64,000 nucleotides of DNA. Source: Clostridium sp. MCC353. Lineage in GTDB: Bacteria > Bacillota > Clostridia > Lachnospirales > Lachnospiraceae. Location of the stretch: the NCBI RefSeq assembly GCF_018785315.1, contig NZ_WQPN01000103.1, positions 10,268 to 74,267 on the forward strand, written 5' to 3'. The translations under genes and the position numbers were made by a program. How positions within the stretch are numbered: position 1 is the first letter of the stretch; each line of letters begins with the position of its first letter. Below the pieces are notes generated by a model that was given only the letters and a program-made list of their open reading frames with translations, made no database searches and was not told where the DNA came from. Of this stretch, positions 16,512-25,928 are shown piece after piece.

Positions 16512-17447
16512 ATGGCAGCAGTAACAGCAGCAATGGTAAAAGAATTAAGAGAAATGACCGGTGCAGGTATGATGGACTGCAAGAAAGCACTTGCAGCTAC
16601 CGACGGTGATATGGATAAAGCAGTTGAATTCCTTAGAGAAAAAGGACTTGCAGGAGCAGCGAAGAAGGCCGGACGTATTGCGGCTGAAGGTATTGTAGTT
16701 ACTGCAATTTCTGAGGATGAGAAGAAGGCAGTTGTTGTAGAAGTTAACGCTGAGACAGACTTTGTTGCTAAGAATGAAAAATTCCAGACATATGCGGCAG
16801 ATGTAGCAGCTCAGGCTTTAAATTCTTCTTCCACAGCAATTGATGATTTCATGGCTGAAACATGGACAAAGGATGCAACTTTAACTGTAAAAGAAGCTTT
16901 GGCTTCCCAGATCTCCATCATCGGTGAGAACATGAACATCAGAAGATTTGAGAGATTAGAAGAGGCAAATGGTTTTGTAGCTTCATATATCCATGCAGGC
17001 GGAAAGATCGGCGTTTTAGTAGATGTTGAGACCACCGTAGTAAACGATGCTGTAAAAGAGATGGCTAAGAACGTAGCTATGCAGGCAGCAGCTTTAAAAC
17101 CATTATATACAAGCAGAGATGAAGTTGATGCAGATTATATTGAAAAAGAGAAAGAGATTTTAACTGCAGCAGCTAAGAACGAAAAACCGGATGCTAATGA
17201 CAAGATCATCAGCGGTATGGTTATGGGACGTATCAACAAGGAATTAAAAGAAATCTGTCTGTTAGACCAGGTATATGTGAAAGCAGAAGATGGAAAACAG
17301 TCTGTTGCCCAGTATGTAGCAGAAGTTGCTAAAGCAAACGGCGCAGAGATCAAAGTTAAAAAGTTCGTTCGTTTTGAGACCGGTGAAGGTTTGGAGAAGA
17401 AGGAAGAGAACTTTGCTGAGGAAGTTGCAAAACAGATGGGTCAGTAA
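16512..17447 (+). CDS. tsf: Elongation factor Ts
   Basis: Guanine-nucleotide exchange factor for EF-Tu. The N-terminal UBA-like region (MVKELREMTGAGMMDCKKAL) and the core motif VEVNAETDFVAKN are clear; length 311 is normal. The ATG at 16512 follows ACGGAGGG; the longer frame from 16470 is not used because it lacks a ribosome site. The second gene of the rpsB operon. Confidence 0.97.
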   Translation: MAAVTAAMVKELREMTGAGMMDCKKALAATDGDMDKAVEFLREKGLAGAAKKAGRIAAEGIVVTAISEDEKKAVVVEVNAETDFVAKNEKFQTYAADVAAQALNSSSTAIDDFMAETWTKDATLTVKEALASQISIIGENMNIRRFERLEEANGFVASYIHAGGKIGVLVDVETTVVNDAVKEMAKNVAMQAAALKPLYTSRDEVDADYIEKEKEILTAAAKNEKPDANDKIISGMVMGRINKELKEICLLDQVYVKAEDGKQSVAQYVAEVAKANGAEIKVKKFVRFETGEGLEKKEENFAEEVAKQMGQ

Positions 17448-17454
17448 ATAGATG

Positions 17455-17495
17455 AAAAAATGATGGTACAGAATTGCCTGTACCATCATTTTTTT
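17455..17495 (+). terminator. Intrinsic terminator after tsf
   Basis: 17-base arms (17455-17471 and 17478-17494) with a 6-base loop and T-run. It also faces the convergent gene on the minus strand. Confidence 0.92.
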
Positions 17496-17595
17496 ATAGA
17501 AGAATTATACCTATAAAATGACAGAATTCAATGAATTAACATTACTGCTATGGGTTTTCGCCGGGTTTCATAGGAACAAATCATCTTACGGAACA

Positions 17596-17874
17596 TTAAA
17601 TTCCCCATTTTGAAGGGCTTTCGGGGCATCGGCTGTTTCGTTTTGCCGCTCTCATTTCCACAAAGCATCCGCACAGGCGGCATAGGCCGTTTGATAAGTA
17701 CCGGCAGGCGCCGCAGGCTTTTAACCGGTTTGAATAATCGGCATCCGGAGTCCGGATATCCGGGTCGATTCCCGATATATAAGTTTGTAGAGATTGGTGG
17801 TATTCGGAATCGGTGACTGCGCTGAGGCCGCATCTGGGGCAGTCATCCATTCTTTTATCAATCTTATCTTTCAT
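17596..17874 (-). CDS. Cysteine-rich small protein, DUF6171-like
   Basis: A 92-residue protein with CPRCG near the N-terminus and a C-terminal CGACRYLSNGLCRLCGCFVEMRAA segment spread over residues ~54-78, eight cysteines in all, which should bind zinc. I recognise the pattern as the DUF6171 family of Lachnospiraceae, whose function is unknown. Its ATG begins immediately after the stop codon of the arabinofuranosidase on the same strand, with no gap, so expression is probably coupled. A later in-frame start at 17850 (MDDCPRCG) is possible; neither has an obvious ribosome site. Confidence 0.7.
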   Translation of the reverse strand: MKDKIDKRMDDCPRCGLSAVTDSEYHQSLQTYISGIDPDIRTPDADYSNRLKACGACRYLSNGLCRLCGCFVEMRAAKRNSRCPESPSKWGI

Positions 17875-19422
17875 TTAATTGCAGACCGGTTTTAATGCCA
17901 CAAGAACCACGGACTTAGGCGGCATATTTATAGTCAAAGTTCCGTCAGCGGCACAACAATCTGTAAAAGGCACTGGGCGCAGGGCGTCAGGATCCTCAAA
18001 TGTATTTTTATCCTGCATATGTTGGGAAGTGAGAATGGTTCCTTTGTCCACTGCAAACTGGCCCATGTCTTCAATGTGGCATTTTACGGTTCCGTTCTTA
18101 TTCGGATCAATATTGCAGAGAGTTATATTGATTGTTCCGTCCTTTGCTTTGGAGACGGTAGAGCTGATCTGTTTTAAGTGTTCGTCACCATAACAATAGT
18201 CATCGGAAAGAAGGGCGAAATCCAGGAGTTCGGCATCCTGATGTACCTGATACATATCAAAAACATGATAGGTAGGGGTGAGAACTAACTGGCTTCCTTC
18301 TGTTAATATCATGGCCTGAAGTACATTGATCGTTTGGGCGATATTAGCCATCTGCACCCGGTCGCAGTGGTTGTTGAAGATATTTAAAGTTACTGCGGCT
18401 GAAAGCGCATCCCTGAGCGTGTTCTGCTGATATAAAAATCCCGGGTTGGTGCCCGGCTCGCAGTCAAACCAGGTTCCCCATTCATCTACGATTAAAGCAA
18501 CCCTCTTTTCCGGATCATAGCGGTCCATAATTGCCGTATGTTTTTGAATCAGTTCTTCCATATAATTGGCGGCTTTCATGATGCCGAACCAGGCGTCTTC
18601 AGCGAAGTCGGTGGCCGAGGTTCTGGAGCGGGATTCATCTCTCAGATAACGTTCGTTGCCGTCCGGGATATTGACGGTGACAACCGGATCGCCCAAGCGG
18701 GTGTAGTAGTGCAGGGCGACAGCGTCAAAATGCATGGCGGCGTCTCTCATCAAAACTTCTGTCCAATGGTAATTGGAACCTCTTGGACCTGCCGCAATCC
18801 GGTATAAATGGTTTTCTCCATAATCCCTGGCATATGTATTGTAACGCAAAACTTCATCAGCGTAATATTCCGCCCTCATTCTGCCGCCGCAGCCCCAGTT
18901 TTCATTGCCGACGCCAAAGTATTTCAGATGCCATGGCTTTTCGCGGCCATTTTTTCTTCGAAGGTCTGCCATGGGGGACTTGCCGTCAAACGTCATGTAT
19001 TCGATCCATTCTGACATTTCCTGGACGGTTCCGCTGCCCACATTGCCGCAGATATAAGGTTCTGCCCCCAGCATTTCACAGAGATCGAAAAATTCATGGG
19101 TTCCGAAATGATTATTCTCCACCACGCCGCCCCAATGGGTGTTGATCATTTCTGCCCGGGATTCTTTAGGGCCTATGCCGTTTTTCCAGTGATACTCATC
19201 CGCAAAACATCCGCCGGGCCATCTGAGGCAGGGGATATTCAGCGCTTTCAGGGCATCCACAATATCTTTTCTGATTCCACGTTCATTTGGGATGGGGGAA
19301 TCTTCGCCTACGTAAAAGCCGTCGTAAATGCATCGGCCCAGATGTTCGGCAAAATGCCCGTAGATCATCCGGTTTATGATTCCTTTGGTTGAAGCCGCAT
19401 TAATAATCATTTGATTTGCCAT
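17875..19422 (-). CDS. abfA: Alpha-L-arabinofuranosidase, GH51
   Basis: Retaining glycoside hydrolase that removes arabinofuranosyl side chains from arabinan and arabinoxylan oligosaccharides. The acid/base Glu174 (GVGNENWG) and nucleophile Glu314 (IVDEWGTW) of GH51 are present; the catalytic barrel is followed by a beta-sandwich C-terminal domain. 515 residues without a signal peptide, so it acts in the cytoplasm on imported oligosaccharides. A TCAGCTATGG-proximal AGGAGATCAG site precedes the ATG. It is transcribed divergently from an ArsR-type regulator and followed directly by the cysteine-rich small gene. Confidence 0.95.
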   Translation of the reverse strand: MANQMIINAASTKGIINRMIYGHFAEHLGRCIYDGFYVGEDSPIPNERGIRKDIVDALKALNIPCLRWPGGCFADEYHWKNGIGPKESRAEMINTHWGGVVENNHFGTHEFFDLCEMLGAEPYICGNVGSGTVQEMSEWIEYMTFDGKSPMADLRRKNGREKPWHLKYFGVGNENWGCGGRMRAEYYADEVLRYNTYARDYGENHLYRIAAGPRGSNYHWTEVLMRDAAMHFDAVALHYYTRLGDPVVTVNIPDGNERYLRDESRSRTSATDFAEDAWFGIMKAANYMEELIQKHTAIMDRYDPEKRVALIVDEWGTWFDCEPGTNPGFLYQQNTLRDALSAAVTLNIFNNHCDRVQMANIAQTINVLQAMILTEGSQLVLTPTYHVFDMYQVHQDAELLDFALLSDDYCYGDEHLKQISSTVSKAKDGTINITLCNIDPNKNGTVKCHIEDMGQFAVDKGTILTSQHMQDKNTFEDPDALRPVPFTDCCAADGTLTINMPPKSVVLVALKPVCN

Positions 19423-19459
19423 AGCTGATCTCCTTTTTTAGTAAAAACTATAATATTTA

Positions 19460-19483
19460 GATATTTATATAATATTAAATATC
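19460..19483. promoter_or_regulatory. Palindromic operator candidate between abfA and the ArsR gene
   Basis: GATATTTA (19460-19467) and TAAATATC (19476-19483) form perfect arms with an AT-rich centre. The palindrome covers the predicted -10 of abfA, the right position for repression by the divergent ArsR-type regulator. Confidence 0.6.
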
Positions 19484-19504
19484 ATAATTTTATACGTTTG
19501 TCAA
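19476..19504 (-). promoter_or_regulatory. Promoter of abfA
   Basis: On the minus strand TTGACA (19504-19499), 17 bases, TATTTA (19481-19476). Confidence 0.6.
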
Positions 19505-19603
19505 TTGGATTGAAGGGGGATTGGGGATTTTAAGTCCTTGTTTTCTGGCCGGAGGTATTTTATAATTAATTAATATGGGTGTAATGAGGTATGGAGGTAT
19601 TTT

Positions 19604-20548
19604 ATGATACGGGTATCCGGTTTGAGAGAGGGGAAAAAGCTGTTTAAGGCTTTGGGATCCGACATCCGCATTGCAATTCTTGAATTGCTGCTGGAGGATG
19701 ACAATATGAATCTGAATGATCTGGCAACGGCGCTGAATCTCACCAATGGGGCGTTGACCAGCCATATCCGGCAATTGGAAGAAGCTGGGATGATTGCCGT
19801 GAATACGAAAAACAGCGCAGGAAATGAAAAAAAATACTGTGTGACAGCAGAGCGTATCCTGGTTCAGATACGAAAAGAGAGGGAATCATCCAATCATTAT
19901 GAGACGGATATAAAAGTGGGTTCCTATTCGGACTATATGGTGGCTCCGTCCTGCGGATTATCCACAGCAACCCATTATATCGGGCAGGTGGATGATCCAC
20001 GGTATTTCTCGCATCCGGACAGGGCTGAATGCGAAATTTTGTGGTTCACGGAGGGGTATGTGGAATATATTCTCCCGAATCTGCTGCCTCCCAATCAAAA
20101 GGCGGATCAGATTACCATTTCCGCGGAATTGTGCTCAGAAGCTCCCGGCAGCAATAACCAGTGGCCTTCTGATATTCATTTTTATTTAAATGGGGTGCTT
20201 CTTGGAGCATGGACCAGCCCGGGGGATTTCGGGGATATAAAAGGCAGATTTACACCGGAGTGGTGGAATGCCAATATGAACCAGTACGGGCTCTTGAAAA
20301 GCGTTACGGTCAACCATGACGGTTCTTTTATTGACGGCATAAAAATGTCGGATACCACCATCGACCGGTTGGAGCTGCATCAAAACAGTCCGGTCCGGTT
20401 TCGGTTTGCTGTGCCTGCCGAAGCCGAACATGTGGGGGGATTGACGATATTCGGGAAAAGTTTTGGCAATTATAATCAGGATATAAAGGTGAGGGTGGAA
20501 TACAGCCCCAAAGAGAAATCATCAAGAAATCCGGGAAAGTTATTGTAA
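19604..20548 (+). CDS. ArsR-family HTH regulator with C-terminal beta-rich domain
   Basis: The first ~95 residues form an ArsR-type winged helix (LFKALGSDIRIAILELL, then LNDLATALNLTNGALTSHIRQLEEAGMI across 38-68). The remaining ~210 residues are unusual for ArsR: a beta-rich region with many Trp, Tyr and Asn residues (ELCSEAPGSNNQWPSDI, FTPEWWNANMNQYGLL), reminiscent of a carbohydrate-binding sandwich. No metal-binding cysteine motif is seen. Divergent orientation from the arabinofuranosidase and the palindrome between them suggest that it controls that gene in response to a sugar. GGAGG precedes the ATG. Confidence 0.85.
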   Translation: MIRVSGLREGKKLFKALGSDIRIAILELLLEDDNMNLNDLATALNLTNGALTSHIRQLEEAGMIAVNTKNSAGNEKKYCVTAERILVQIRKERESSNHYETDIKVGSYSDYMVAPSCGLSTATHYIGQVDDPRYFSHPDRAECEILWFTEGYVEYILPNLLPPNQKADQITISAELCSEAPGSNNQWPSDIHFYLNGVLLGAWTSPGDFGDIKGRFTPEWWNANMNQYGLLKSVTVNHDGSFIDGIKMSDTTIDRLELHQNSPVRFRFAVPAEAEHVGGLTIFGKSFGNYNQDIKVRVEYSPKEKSSRNPGKLL

Positions 20549-20572
20549 CTTTTCTAATACTTATGGTATACT
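20543..20572 (+). promoter_or_regulatory. Promoter of trpS
   Basis: TTGTAA (20543-20548), 18 bases, TATACT (20567-20572). The leader is only about 65 bases, too short for a T-box. Confidence 0.5.
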
Positions 20573-20640
20573 AAATTCTGTGATTTAAATAAACCAGGAT
20601 TTTATTTAATAATAATAAATGACTGTTTGGAGGACATAAG

Positions 20641-21723
20641 ATGGGTAAAATTATTTTAACTGGCGACAGACCTACCGGAAGGCTGCATGTGGGCCATTAT
20701 GTGGGATCTTTAAAACGGAGGGTGGAGCTCCAGAATTCGGGCCAGTATGACGAAATCTATATCATGATCGCGGATGCTCAGGCATTGACAGACAACGCGG
20801 ACAATCCGGAGAAGGTGCGGCAGAATATTATTGAAGTGGCGCTGGACTACCTGGCCTGTGGGCTGGATCCGGCGAAATCCACTTTGTTTGTACAGTCGCA
20901 GATTTCCGAACTCTGTGAATTGTCCTTTTACTATATGAACCTGGTGACAGTATCCAGACTTCAGAGAAATCCTACGGTTAAATCCGAGATTCAGATGAGG
21001 AACTTTGAGGCCAGCATTCCGGTGGGATTCTTCACATATCCTATCAGCCAGGCCGCTGATATTACGGCATTTAAAGCTACCACAGTACCTGTGGGAGAAG
21101 ACCAGCTGCCCATGTTGGAGCAGACAAAGGAGATCGTGCGCAAATTTAACTCCGTTTATGGGGATACGTTAGTGGAGCCGGACATCCTGCTTCCCGACAA
21201 TAAAGCCTGCCTGCGCCTGCCTGGTATTGACGGCAAGGCTAAGATGAGCAAATCCTTGAATAACTGCATCTATCTGTCTGATTCGGAAGATGAAGTGAAG
21301 CAGAAGGTTATGAGCATGTTTACGGATCCGAATCATTTGAAAGTATCTGATCCGGGACAGGTGGAGGGCAATCCTGTGTTCATTTATCTGGATGCGTTCT
21401 GCCATGACGAACATTTTGAGCGGTATCTGCCGGATTATCAGTGCCTGGATGAATTGAAGGCACATTATACACGCGGCGGGCTGGGAGATGTGAAGGTGAA
21501 ACGCTTCCTCAATTCGGTTCTCCAGGAAGAATTAGAGCCGATCCGCAAACGCAGAAAAGAGTTTGAAAAGGATATTCCTGAGATATTCCGTATTCTGAAA
21601 GAGGGAAGCGAAAAAGCACATGAGACAGCGGCTAAAACCCTGACGGATGTGAAAAATGCCATGAAGATCAACTATTTTGAAGATATGGAACTGATCAGCC
21701 AGCAGGTGGAAAAGTTTAAATAA
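20641..21723 (+). CDS. trpS: Tryptophanyl-tRNA synthetase
   Basis: Class I aminoacyl-tRNA synthetase charging tRNA-Trp. The HIGH motif appears as HVGH at residues 16-19 in [17 protein letters not shown], and KMSKS is intact in [11 protein letters not shown]. Length 360 is slightly above the 330 typical of B. subtilis TrpS, with extra length near the C-terminus. GGAGGACATAAG precedes the ATG. It is a single-gene unit ended by a terminator. Confidence 0.96.
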   Translation: MGKIILTGDRPTGRLHVGHYVGSLKRRVELQNSGQYDEIYIMIADAQALTDNADNPEKVRQNIIEVALDYLACGLDPAKSTLFVQSQISELCELSFYYMNLVTVSRLQRNPTVKSEIQMRNFEASIPVGFFTYPISQAADITAFKATTVPVGEDQLPMLEQTKEIVRKFNSVYGDTLVEPDILLPDNKACLRLPGIDGKAKMSKSLNNCIYLSDSEDEVKQKVMSMFTDPNHLKVSDPGQVEGNPVFIYLDAFCHDEHFERYLPDYQCLDELKAHYTRGGLGDVKVKRFLNSVLQEELEPIRKRRKEFEKDIPEIFRILKEGSEKAHETAAKTLTDVKNAMKINYFEDMELISQQVEKFK

Positions 21724-21732
21724 ACCATAAGA

Positions 21733-21761
21733 AAGGACGGCTTGAAGGCTGCCCTTTTTTG
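21733..21761 (+). terminator. Intrinsic terminator after trpS
   Basis: AAGGACGGC and GCTGCCCTT pair with one mismatch and one wobble around TTGAAG, followed by a T-run. Confidence 0.7.
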
Positions 21762-21782
21762 GTAAGCAACGGATTTCTCTCT

Positions 21783-21810
21783 TTTCAATTTCATGGAAGT
21801 ATGGTATGAT
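21783..21810 (+). promoter_or_regulatory. Probable promoter of pyrH operon
   Basis: TTTCAA, 16 bases, TATGAT (21805-21810), about 45 bases before pyrH. The -35 element is weak. Confidence 0.4.
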
Positions 21811-21856
21811 ATACAGGACAAACAGAAGAAAAATAGATTGCAGGGAGATTAGTCTG

Positions 21857-22558
21857 ATGAAGATGAATCGGGTTTTATTAAAATTAAGCGGTGAAGCTCT
21901 TGCCGGCCCTAAAAAGACCGGATTTGATGAAGATACGGTAAAGGAAGTGGCCCGGCAGGTTAAGATTTCTGTCGATGCGGGCGTTCAGGTGGGAATTGTG
22001 ATCGGCGGGGGCAATTTCTGGAGAGGACGCACCAGCAATGCCATTGACCGCACCAAGGCGGATCAGATCGGCATGCTGGCTACAGTTATGAACTGCATAT
22101 ACGTTTCGGAAATCTTCCGGAATGCAGGGATGAAAACACAGATCCTTACGCCGTTTGAATGCGGTTCCATGACAAAGCTGTTTTCAAAGGACAGAGCCAA
22201 TAAGTATTTTGAACGTGGTATGGTGGTATTTTTCGCAGGGGGAACAGGACATCCTTATTTCTCAACTGATACGGGAATCACTTTAAGAGCGATTGAGATG
22301 GATGCGGACTGTATTTTACTTGCAAAATCCATTGACGGGGTATATGACAGCGATCCTAAGGTGAATCCTGATGCGAAGCGTTATGATACGATCAGCATTC
22401 AGGAAGTGATTGACAAGCAGCTTGCTGTGGTGGATCTTACCGCATCGATCATGTGTATGGAACATAAGATGCCGATGGCAGTATTTGATTTGAATGAAAA
22501 AGACAGCATTGCCAACGCAATGCAGGGTAAAATTAATGGCACAGTAGTGACCGTATAA
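21857..22558 (+). CDS. pyrH: UMP kinase
   Basis: Phosphorylates UMP to UDP for pyrimidine nucleotide and UDP-sugar synthesis. Amino-acid-kinase fold; LLKLSGEAL at the start, GGGNFWRG, and the DGVYDSDPK motif are diagnostic of bacterial PyrH. I start at ATG 21857 because GGGAG lies 9 bases upstream; the frame extends to 21806 without a ribosome site. 234 residues. It begins the conserved cluster pyrH-frr-uppS-cdsA-dxr-rseP-ispG-polC. Confidence 0.96.
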   Translation: MKMNRVLLKLSGEALAGPKKTGFDEDTVKEVARQVKISVDAGVQVGIVIGGGNFWRGRTSNAIDRTKADQIGMLATVMNCIYVSEIFRNAGMKTQILTPFECGSMTKLFSKDRANKYFERGMVVFFAGGTGHPYFSTDTGITLRAIEMDADCILLAKSIDGVYDSDPKVNPDAKRYDTISIQEVIDKQLAVVDLTASIMCMEHKMPMAVFDLNEKDSIANAMQGKINGTVVTV

Positions 22559-22571
22559 TCAGGAGGGACTT

Positions 22572-23126
22572 ATGCAGGAAAAATTAAAGACTTATGAGGA
22601 GAAGATGGAAAAATCTTTAGAGGTGCTGCTGGATGAGTACGCATCCATCCGAGCGGGACGTGCGAATCCGCATGTGCTTGATAAGATTAAAGTAGACTAT
22701 TATGGAACGCCTACTCCGATTCAGCAGGTGGGGAACGTTTCTGTGCCGGAAGCCAGGATGATCCTGATCCAGCCATGGGAAAAGAGCCTTTTAAAGGTAA
22801 TTGAAAAGGCAATTCTCACATCAGACCTGGGAATTAATCCTACCAATGACGGCAATATGATCCGGCTGGTATTCCCGGAACTGACCGAGGAGAGAAGAAA
22901 AGATCTGGCTAAAGATGTTAAAAAGAAAGGGGATGCCTGCAAAGTAGCGCTTCGCAATATCCGCAGGGATGCCAATGATTCATTTAAAAAGATGGAAAAA
23001 GCCAATGAAATTTCGGAAGATGATCTGAAATTAGCGGAAGAAAAGATCCAGAAGTTAACGGATAAGATGGTGGAGAAGGTAGACAAAGCCATTGAAACTA
23101 AGACAAAAGAGATTCTTACCGTTTAG
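22572..23126 (+). CDS. frr: Ribosome recycling factor
   Basis: Splits post-termination ribosomes together with EF-G. 184 residues, the standard length, with the family signatures RAGRANPHVLDKIKVDYYG-type segment near residues 28-46 and RKDLAKDVKKK near 115. 13 bases after pyrH with AGGAGG before the ATG. A terminator follows, so the downstream isoprenoid/phospholipid genes may rely partly on read-through. Confidence 0.97.
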   Translation: MQEKLKTYEEKMEKSLEVLLDEYASIRAGRANPHVLDKIKVDYYGTPTPIQQVGNVSVPEARMILIQPWEKSLLKVIEKAILTSDLGINPTNDGNMIRLVFPELTEERRKDLAKDVKKKGDACKVALRNIRRDANDSFKKMEKANEISEDDLKLAEEKIQKLTDKMVEKVDKAIETKTKEILTV

Positions 23127-23138
23127 TAAGGGGATGGC

Positions 23139-23170
23139 GGGGACAGGCTCTAAACCTGTCCCTGTTTTTT
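23139..23170 (+). terminator. Intrinsic terminator between frr and uppS
   Basis: GGGACAGG (23140-23147) and CCTGTCCC (23155-23162), then G and six T. It separates pyrH-frr from uppS-polC. Confidence 0.8.
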
Positions 23171-23229
23171 CGATTTTATAAATGTGTTGATGATGTTAGG
23201 CTGTGAATTGTTTGAATAGGGAGAGATAT

Positions 23230-23952
23230 ATGGCAGAAGAATTCGAGAATATGATAATACCCGGCCATGTGGCGATTATTTTAGACGGTAACGGAAGATG
23301 GGCAAAAAAGAGAGGCCTTCCCAGATCTTTTGGCCATAAAGAAGGGTGCATTACTGTGGAAAAGACGGTTGAAGATGCGGCCCGTTTGGGAGTTAAGTAC
23401 CTGACCGTATACGGTTTTTCAACAGAGAACTGGAAGAGGTCGTCGGAAGAAGTCGGGGCTCTGATGCAGCTTTTCCGCTATTATATGGTCCGGCTTCTTA
23501 AAGTAGCCTCCGCCAATAACGTGAGGGTTAAGATGATCGGTGACAGGCGGCGGTTTGACCAGGATATCATAGACGGGATCAACCGATTGGAAGAAGAAAC
23601 GAAAAATAATACCGGCCTCACATTTGTAATTGCCGTTAATTATGGCGGACGGGATGAGATTGTCCGCTCAGTGAAACAGGTGATGGAAGACTGCTTGGAA
23701 AAGAAGATTGCTCCGGAAGATATGAGTGAAGAACGGTTCAATTCTTACCTGGACACCGCCGGCATGCCGGATCCGGATCTTTTGATACGGACCAGCGGGG
23801 AACTGCGTTTATCCAATTATCTTCTTTGGCAGCTGGCCTATACTGAAATCTATGTGACGGAATGTTTATGGCCTGATTTTAATATAGATGAATTTAAAAA
23901 AGCTATTGTTCAATATAATAGTAGAGAACGGCGCTTTGGCGGAGCAAAATAA
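23230..23952 (+). CDS. uppS: Isoprenyl transferase (undecaprenyl diphosphate synthase)
   Basis: Condenses isopentenyl diphosphate units onto farnesyl diphosphate to give the C55 lipid carrier for cell-wall synthesis. The cis-prenyltransferase motif HVAIILDGNGRWAKKRG is present; one position differs from the usual HVAIIMDGNGRWA. GFSTENW and the C-terminal RTSGELRLSNYLLWQLAYTE region (residues ~193-212) are also intact. ATG 23230 is preferred to the upstream GTG because GGGAGAG is well placed. 240 residues. Confidence 0.95.
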   Translation: MAEEFENMIIPGHVAIILDGNGRWAKKRGLPRSFGHKEGCITVEKTVEDAARLGVKYLTVYGFSTENWKRSSEEVGALMQLFRYYMVRLLKVASANNVRVKMIGDRRRFDQDIIDGINRLEEETKNNTGLTFVIAVNYGGRDEIVRSVKQVMEDCLEKKIAPEDMSEERFNSYLDTAGMPDPDLLIRTSGELRLSNYLLWQLAYTEIYVTECLWPDFNIDEFKKAIVQYNSRERRFGGAK

Positions 23953-23970
23953 CAAAAGAGGAGGGACGGT

Positions 23971-24771
23971 ATGTTTACAACTCGGTTGGTTAGCGGAATC
24001 ATTCTGGTAATCATTGCGCTTTTCGTAGTGGTGAGCGGCGGCAGTATACTTTTTTTGACAACGGGAATGATTTCATTGATAGGTTTGTTTGAATTATACC
24101 GCGTGATGCAGATAGAGAAAAAGCCTCTTGGTGTTATCGGATATCTGACTGTGATATCCTATTACGGCCTGCTGTGGTTTGAGGGACAGCAGTATGTGAT
24201 GCTGATGGTGATTGCGGCGCTGATGCTTTTGATGTCCGTCTACGTTTTTACATTTCCAAAATATAAAACGGAAGAGGTTACGGTTGCATTTTTCGGCATT
24301 TTTTATGCGGCTGTCATGCTTTCTTACCTCTATCAGGTGAGGGTGATACCGGATGGAAGGTATCTGGTATGGCTTATTTTCCTCAGCTCCTGGGGATGCG
24401 ATACCTGCGCTTACTGCTGTGGGATGCTGTTTGGAAAGCATAAACTGGCGCCGGTGCTCAGCCCTAAGAAGTCAATAGAGGGAGCGGTGGGCGGCGTGGC
24501 CGGAGCAGCTCTGCTGGGCTTTATCTATGCCAGTTTTTTCGGCGCCCATATGACGGAGATGTCCAATCCTCAGCTGGCCTGTACGGTGGCCTGCGGGATT
24601 GCGTCGGTGATCTCCCAGATCGGTGACCTGGCCGCGTCCGCGATTAAGAGGAACCACAATATTAAGGACTACGGACATCTGATACCGGGGCATGGGGGGA
24701 TACTGGACCGTTTTGACAGCATGCTGTTTACGGCTCCTGCCATCTATTTTGCCATATTATTTTTACGTTAG
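23971..24771 (+). CDS. cdsA: Phosphatidate cytidylyltransferase
   Basis: Integral membrane enzyme making CDP-diacylglycerol, the precursor of all phospholipids. Several hydrophobic helices and the C-terminal CdsA signature (SPKKSIEGAVGG, then KDYGHLIPGHGGILDRFDS over residues ~230-248). GAGGGACGG precedes the ATG. 266 residues. 18 bases after uppS in the same operon. Confidence 0.95.
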   Translation: MFTTRLVSGIILVIIALFVVVSGGSILFLTTGMISLIGLFELYRVMQIEKKPLGVIGYLTVISYYGLLWFEGQQYVMLMVIAALMLLMSVYVFTFPKYKTEEVTVAFFGIFYAAVMLSYLYQVRVIPDGRYLVWLIFLSSWGCDTCAYCCGMLFGKHKLAPVLSPKKSIEGAVGGVAGAALLGFIYASFFGAHMTEMSNPQLACTVACGIASVISQIGDLAASAIKRNHNIKDYGHLIPGHGGILDRFDSMLFTAPAIYFAILFLR

Positions 24772-24784
24772 GAGCTGAAAAACC

Positions 24785-25927
24785 ATGAAAAAGATTTCAA
24801 TTTTGGGATCGACGGGATCCATAGGAACCCAGACATTAGAAGTGGTTAGAAATCAAAAAGATATACAGGTCACTGCGCTGGCGGCGGGAAGCAATATCGC
24901 CGTTCTGGAGCAGCAGATCAGAGAATTCAAGCCGTCCATTGCCTGTGTATGGAATGAGAAGAAGGCGGCGGAGCTTTCCAGTCTCATCAAGGATCTGGAT
25001 ACAAAAGTGGTATCCGGCATGGAGGGGCTGATCGAGGCGGCGGTGGAACCGTCTGCTGAAATTGTGGTCACAGCAGTTGTGGGAATGATTGGGATCCGCC
25101 CTACCATAGCCGCCATGGAGGCCGGAAAGGACATTGCTCTGGCCAATAAAGAGACATTGGTCACTGCAGGCCACATCATCATGAAGCTGGCTGAGGAAAA
25201 AAAAGTGCGGATACTGCCGGTGGACAGTGAACACAGCGCTATTTTCCAATGCCTGAATGGAGAAAACAGAAGGGAAATCCACAAGATCCTTCTGACCGCG
25301 TCCGGCGGGCCGTTCCGTGGAAGAACCAGGGAGCAGATGGCCAAGGTGCGGGTGGAGGATGCTTTGAAACACCCAAATTGGGCGATGGGGCAGAAGATTA
25401 CCATTGATTCATCGACCATGGTCAATAAAGGCCTTGAGGTGATGGAGGCGAAATGGCTGTTTGGCGTGGAGATGGATCAGGTGCAGGTGGTTGTACAGCC
25501 TCAGAGCGTGATACACTCCATGATACAGTTTGAAGACGGCGCGGTTATGGCGCAGCTTGGCACGCCGGATATGAAGCTGCCGATCCAGTATGCGCTGTAT
25601 TATCCTGAAAGAAGATATCTGCCGGGAGAGCGTCTGGATTTTGCCGCTCTCGGAAGCATTACATTTGAAAATCCGGATTTTGAAAATTTCATAGGGCTGA
25701 GGCTGGCATATGAAGCCGGAAAAACAGGGGGATCCATGCCGACCGTATTCAATGCGGCCAATGAACTTGCAGTGAAGAAATTCCTGGATCGAAAGATCGG
25801 GTATTTGGATATTACGGATATGATTGAAGAAGCGATGAACCACCATCAGGCGGTAAAAGAACCAACTGTAGAGAAGATACTTGAGACAGAGGCAGAGACT
25901 TATGAATATTTAGAAAGCAGGTGGTAA
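24785..25927 (+). CDS. dxr: 1-deoxy-D-xylulose-5-phosphate reductoisomerase
   Basis: Second step of the MEP isoprenoid pathway, converting DXP to MEP with NADPH. N-terminal ILGSTGSIGTQTLEVV is the NADPH motif; VDSEHSAIFQCL carries metal-binding residues; the ASGGPFRG loop is present. 380 residues, normal. Together with ispG and uppS in this operon it links isoprenoid supply to the lipid carrier. Confidence 0.97.
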   Translation: MKKISILGSTGSIGTQTLEVVRNQKDIQVTALAAGSNIAVLEQQIREFKPSIACVWNEKKAAELSSLIKDLDTKVVSGMEGLIEAAVEPSAEIVVTAVVGMIGIRPTIAAMEAGKDIALANKETLVTAGHIIMKLAEEKKVRILPVDSEHSAIFQCLNGENRREIHKILLTASGGPFRGRTREQMAKVRVEDALKHPNWAMGQKITIDSSTMVNKGLEVMEAKWLFGVEMDQVQVVVQPQSVIHSMIQFEDGAVMAQLGTPDMKLPIQYALYYPERRYLPGERLDFAALGSITFENPDFENFIGLRLAYEAGKTGGSMPTVFNAANELAVKKFLDRKIGYLDITDMIEEAMNHHQAVKEPTVEKILETEAETYEYLESRW

Positions 25928-25928
25928 T

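Noticed and set aside
17610-17816. Plus-strand open frame opposite the cysteine-rich gene
   Set aside because: It lacks a ribosome site and recognisable motif and lies antisense to a gene with a regular cysteine pattern.
20549-20640. Possible T-box leader before trpS
   Set aside because: The gap is only about 90 bases with a promoter in it; no specifier loop or antiterminator bulge can fit.
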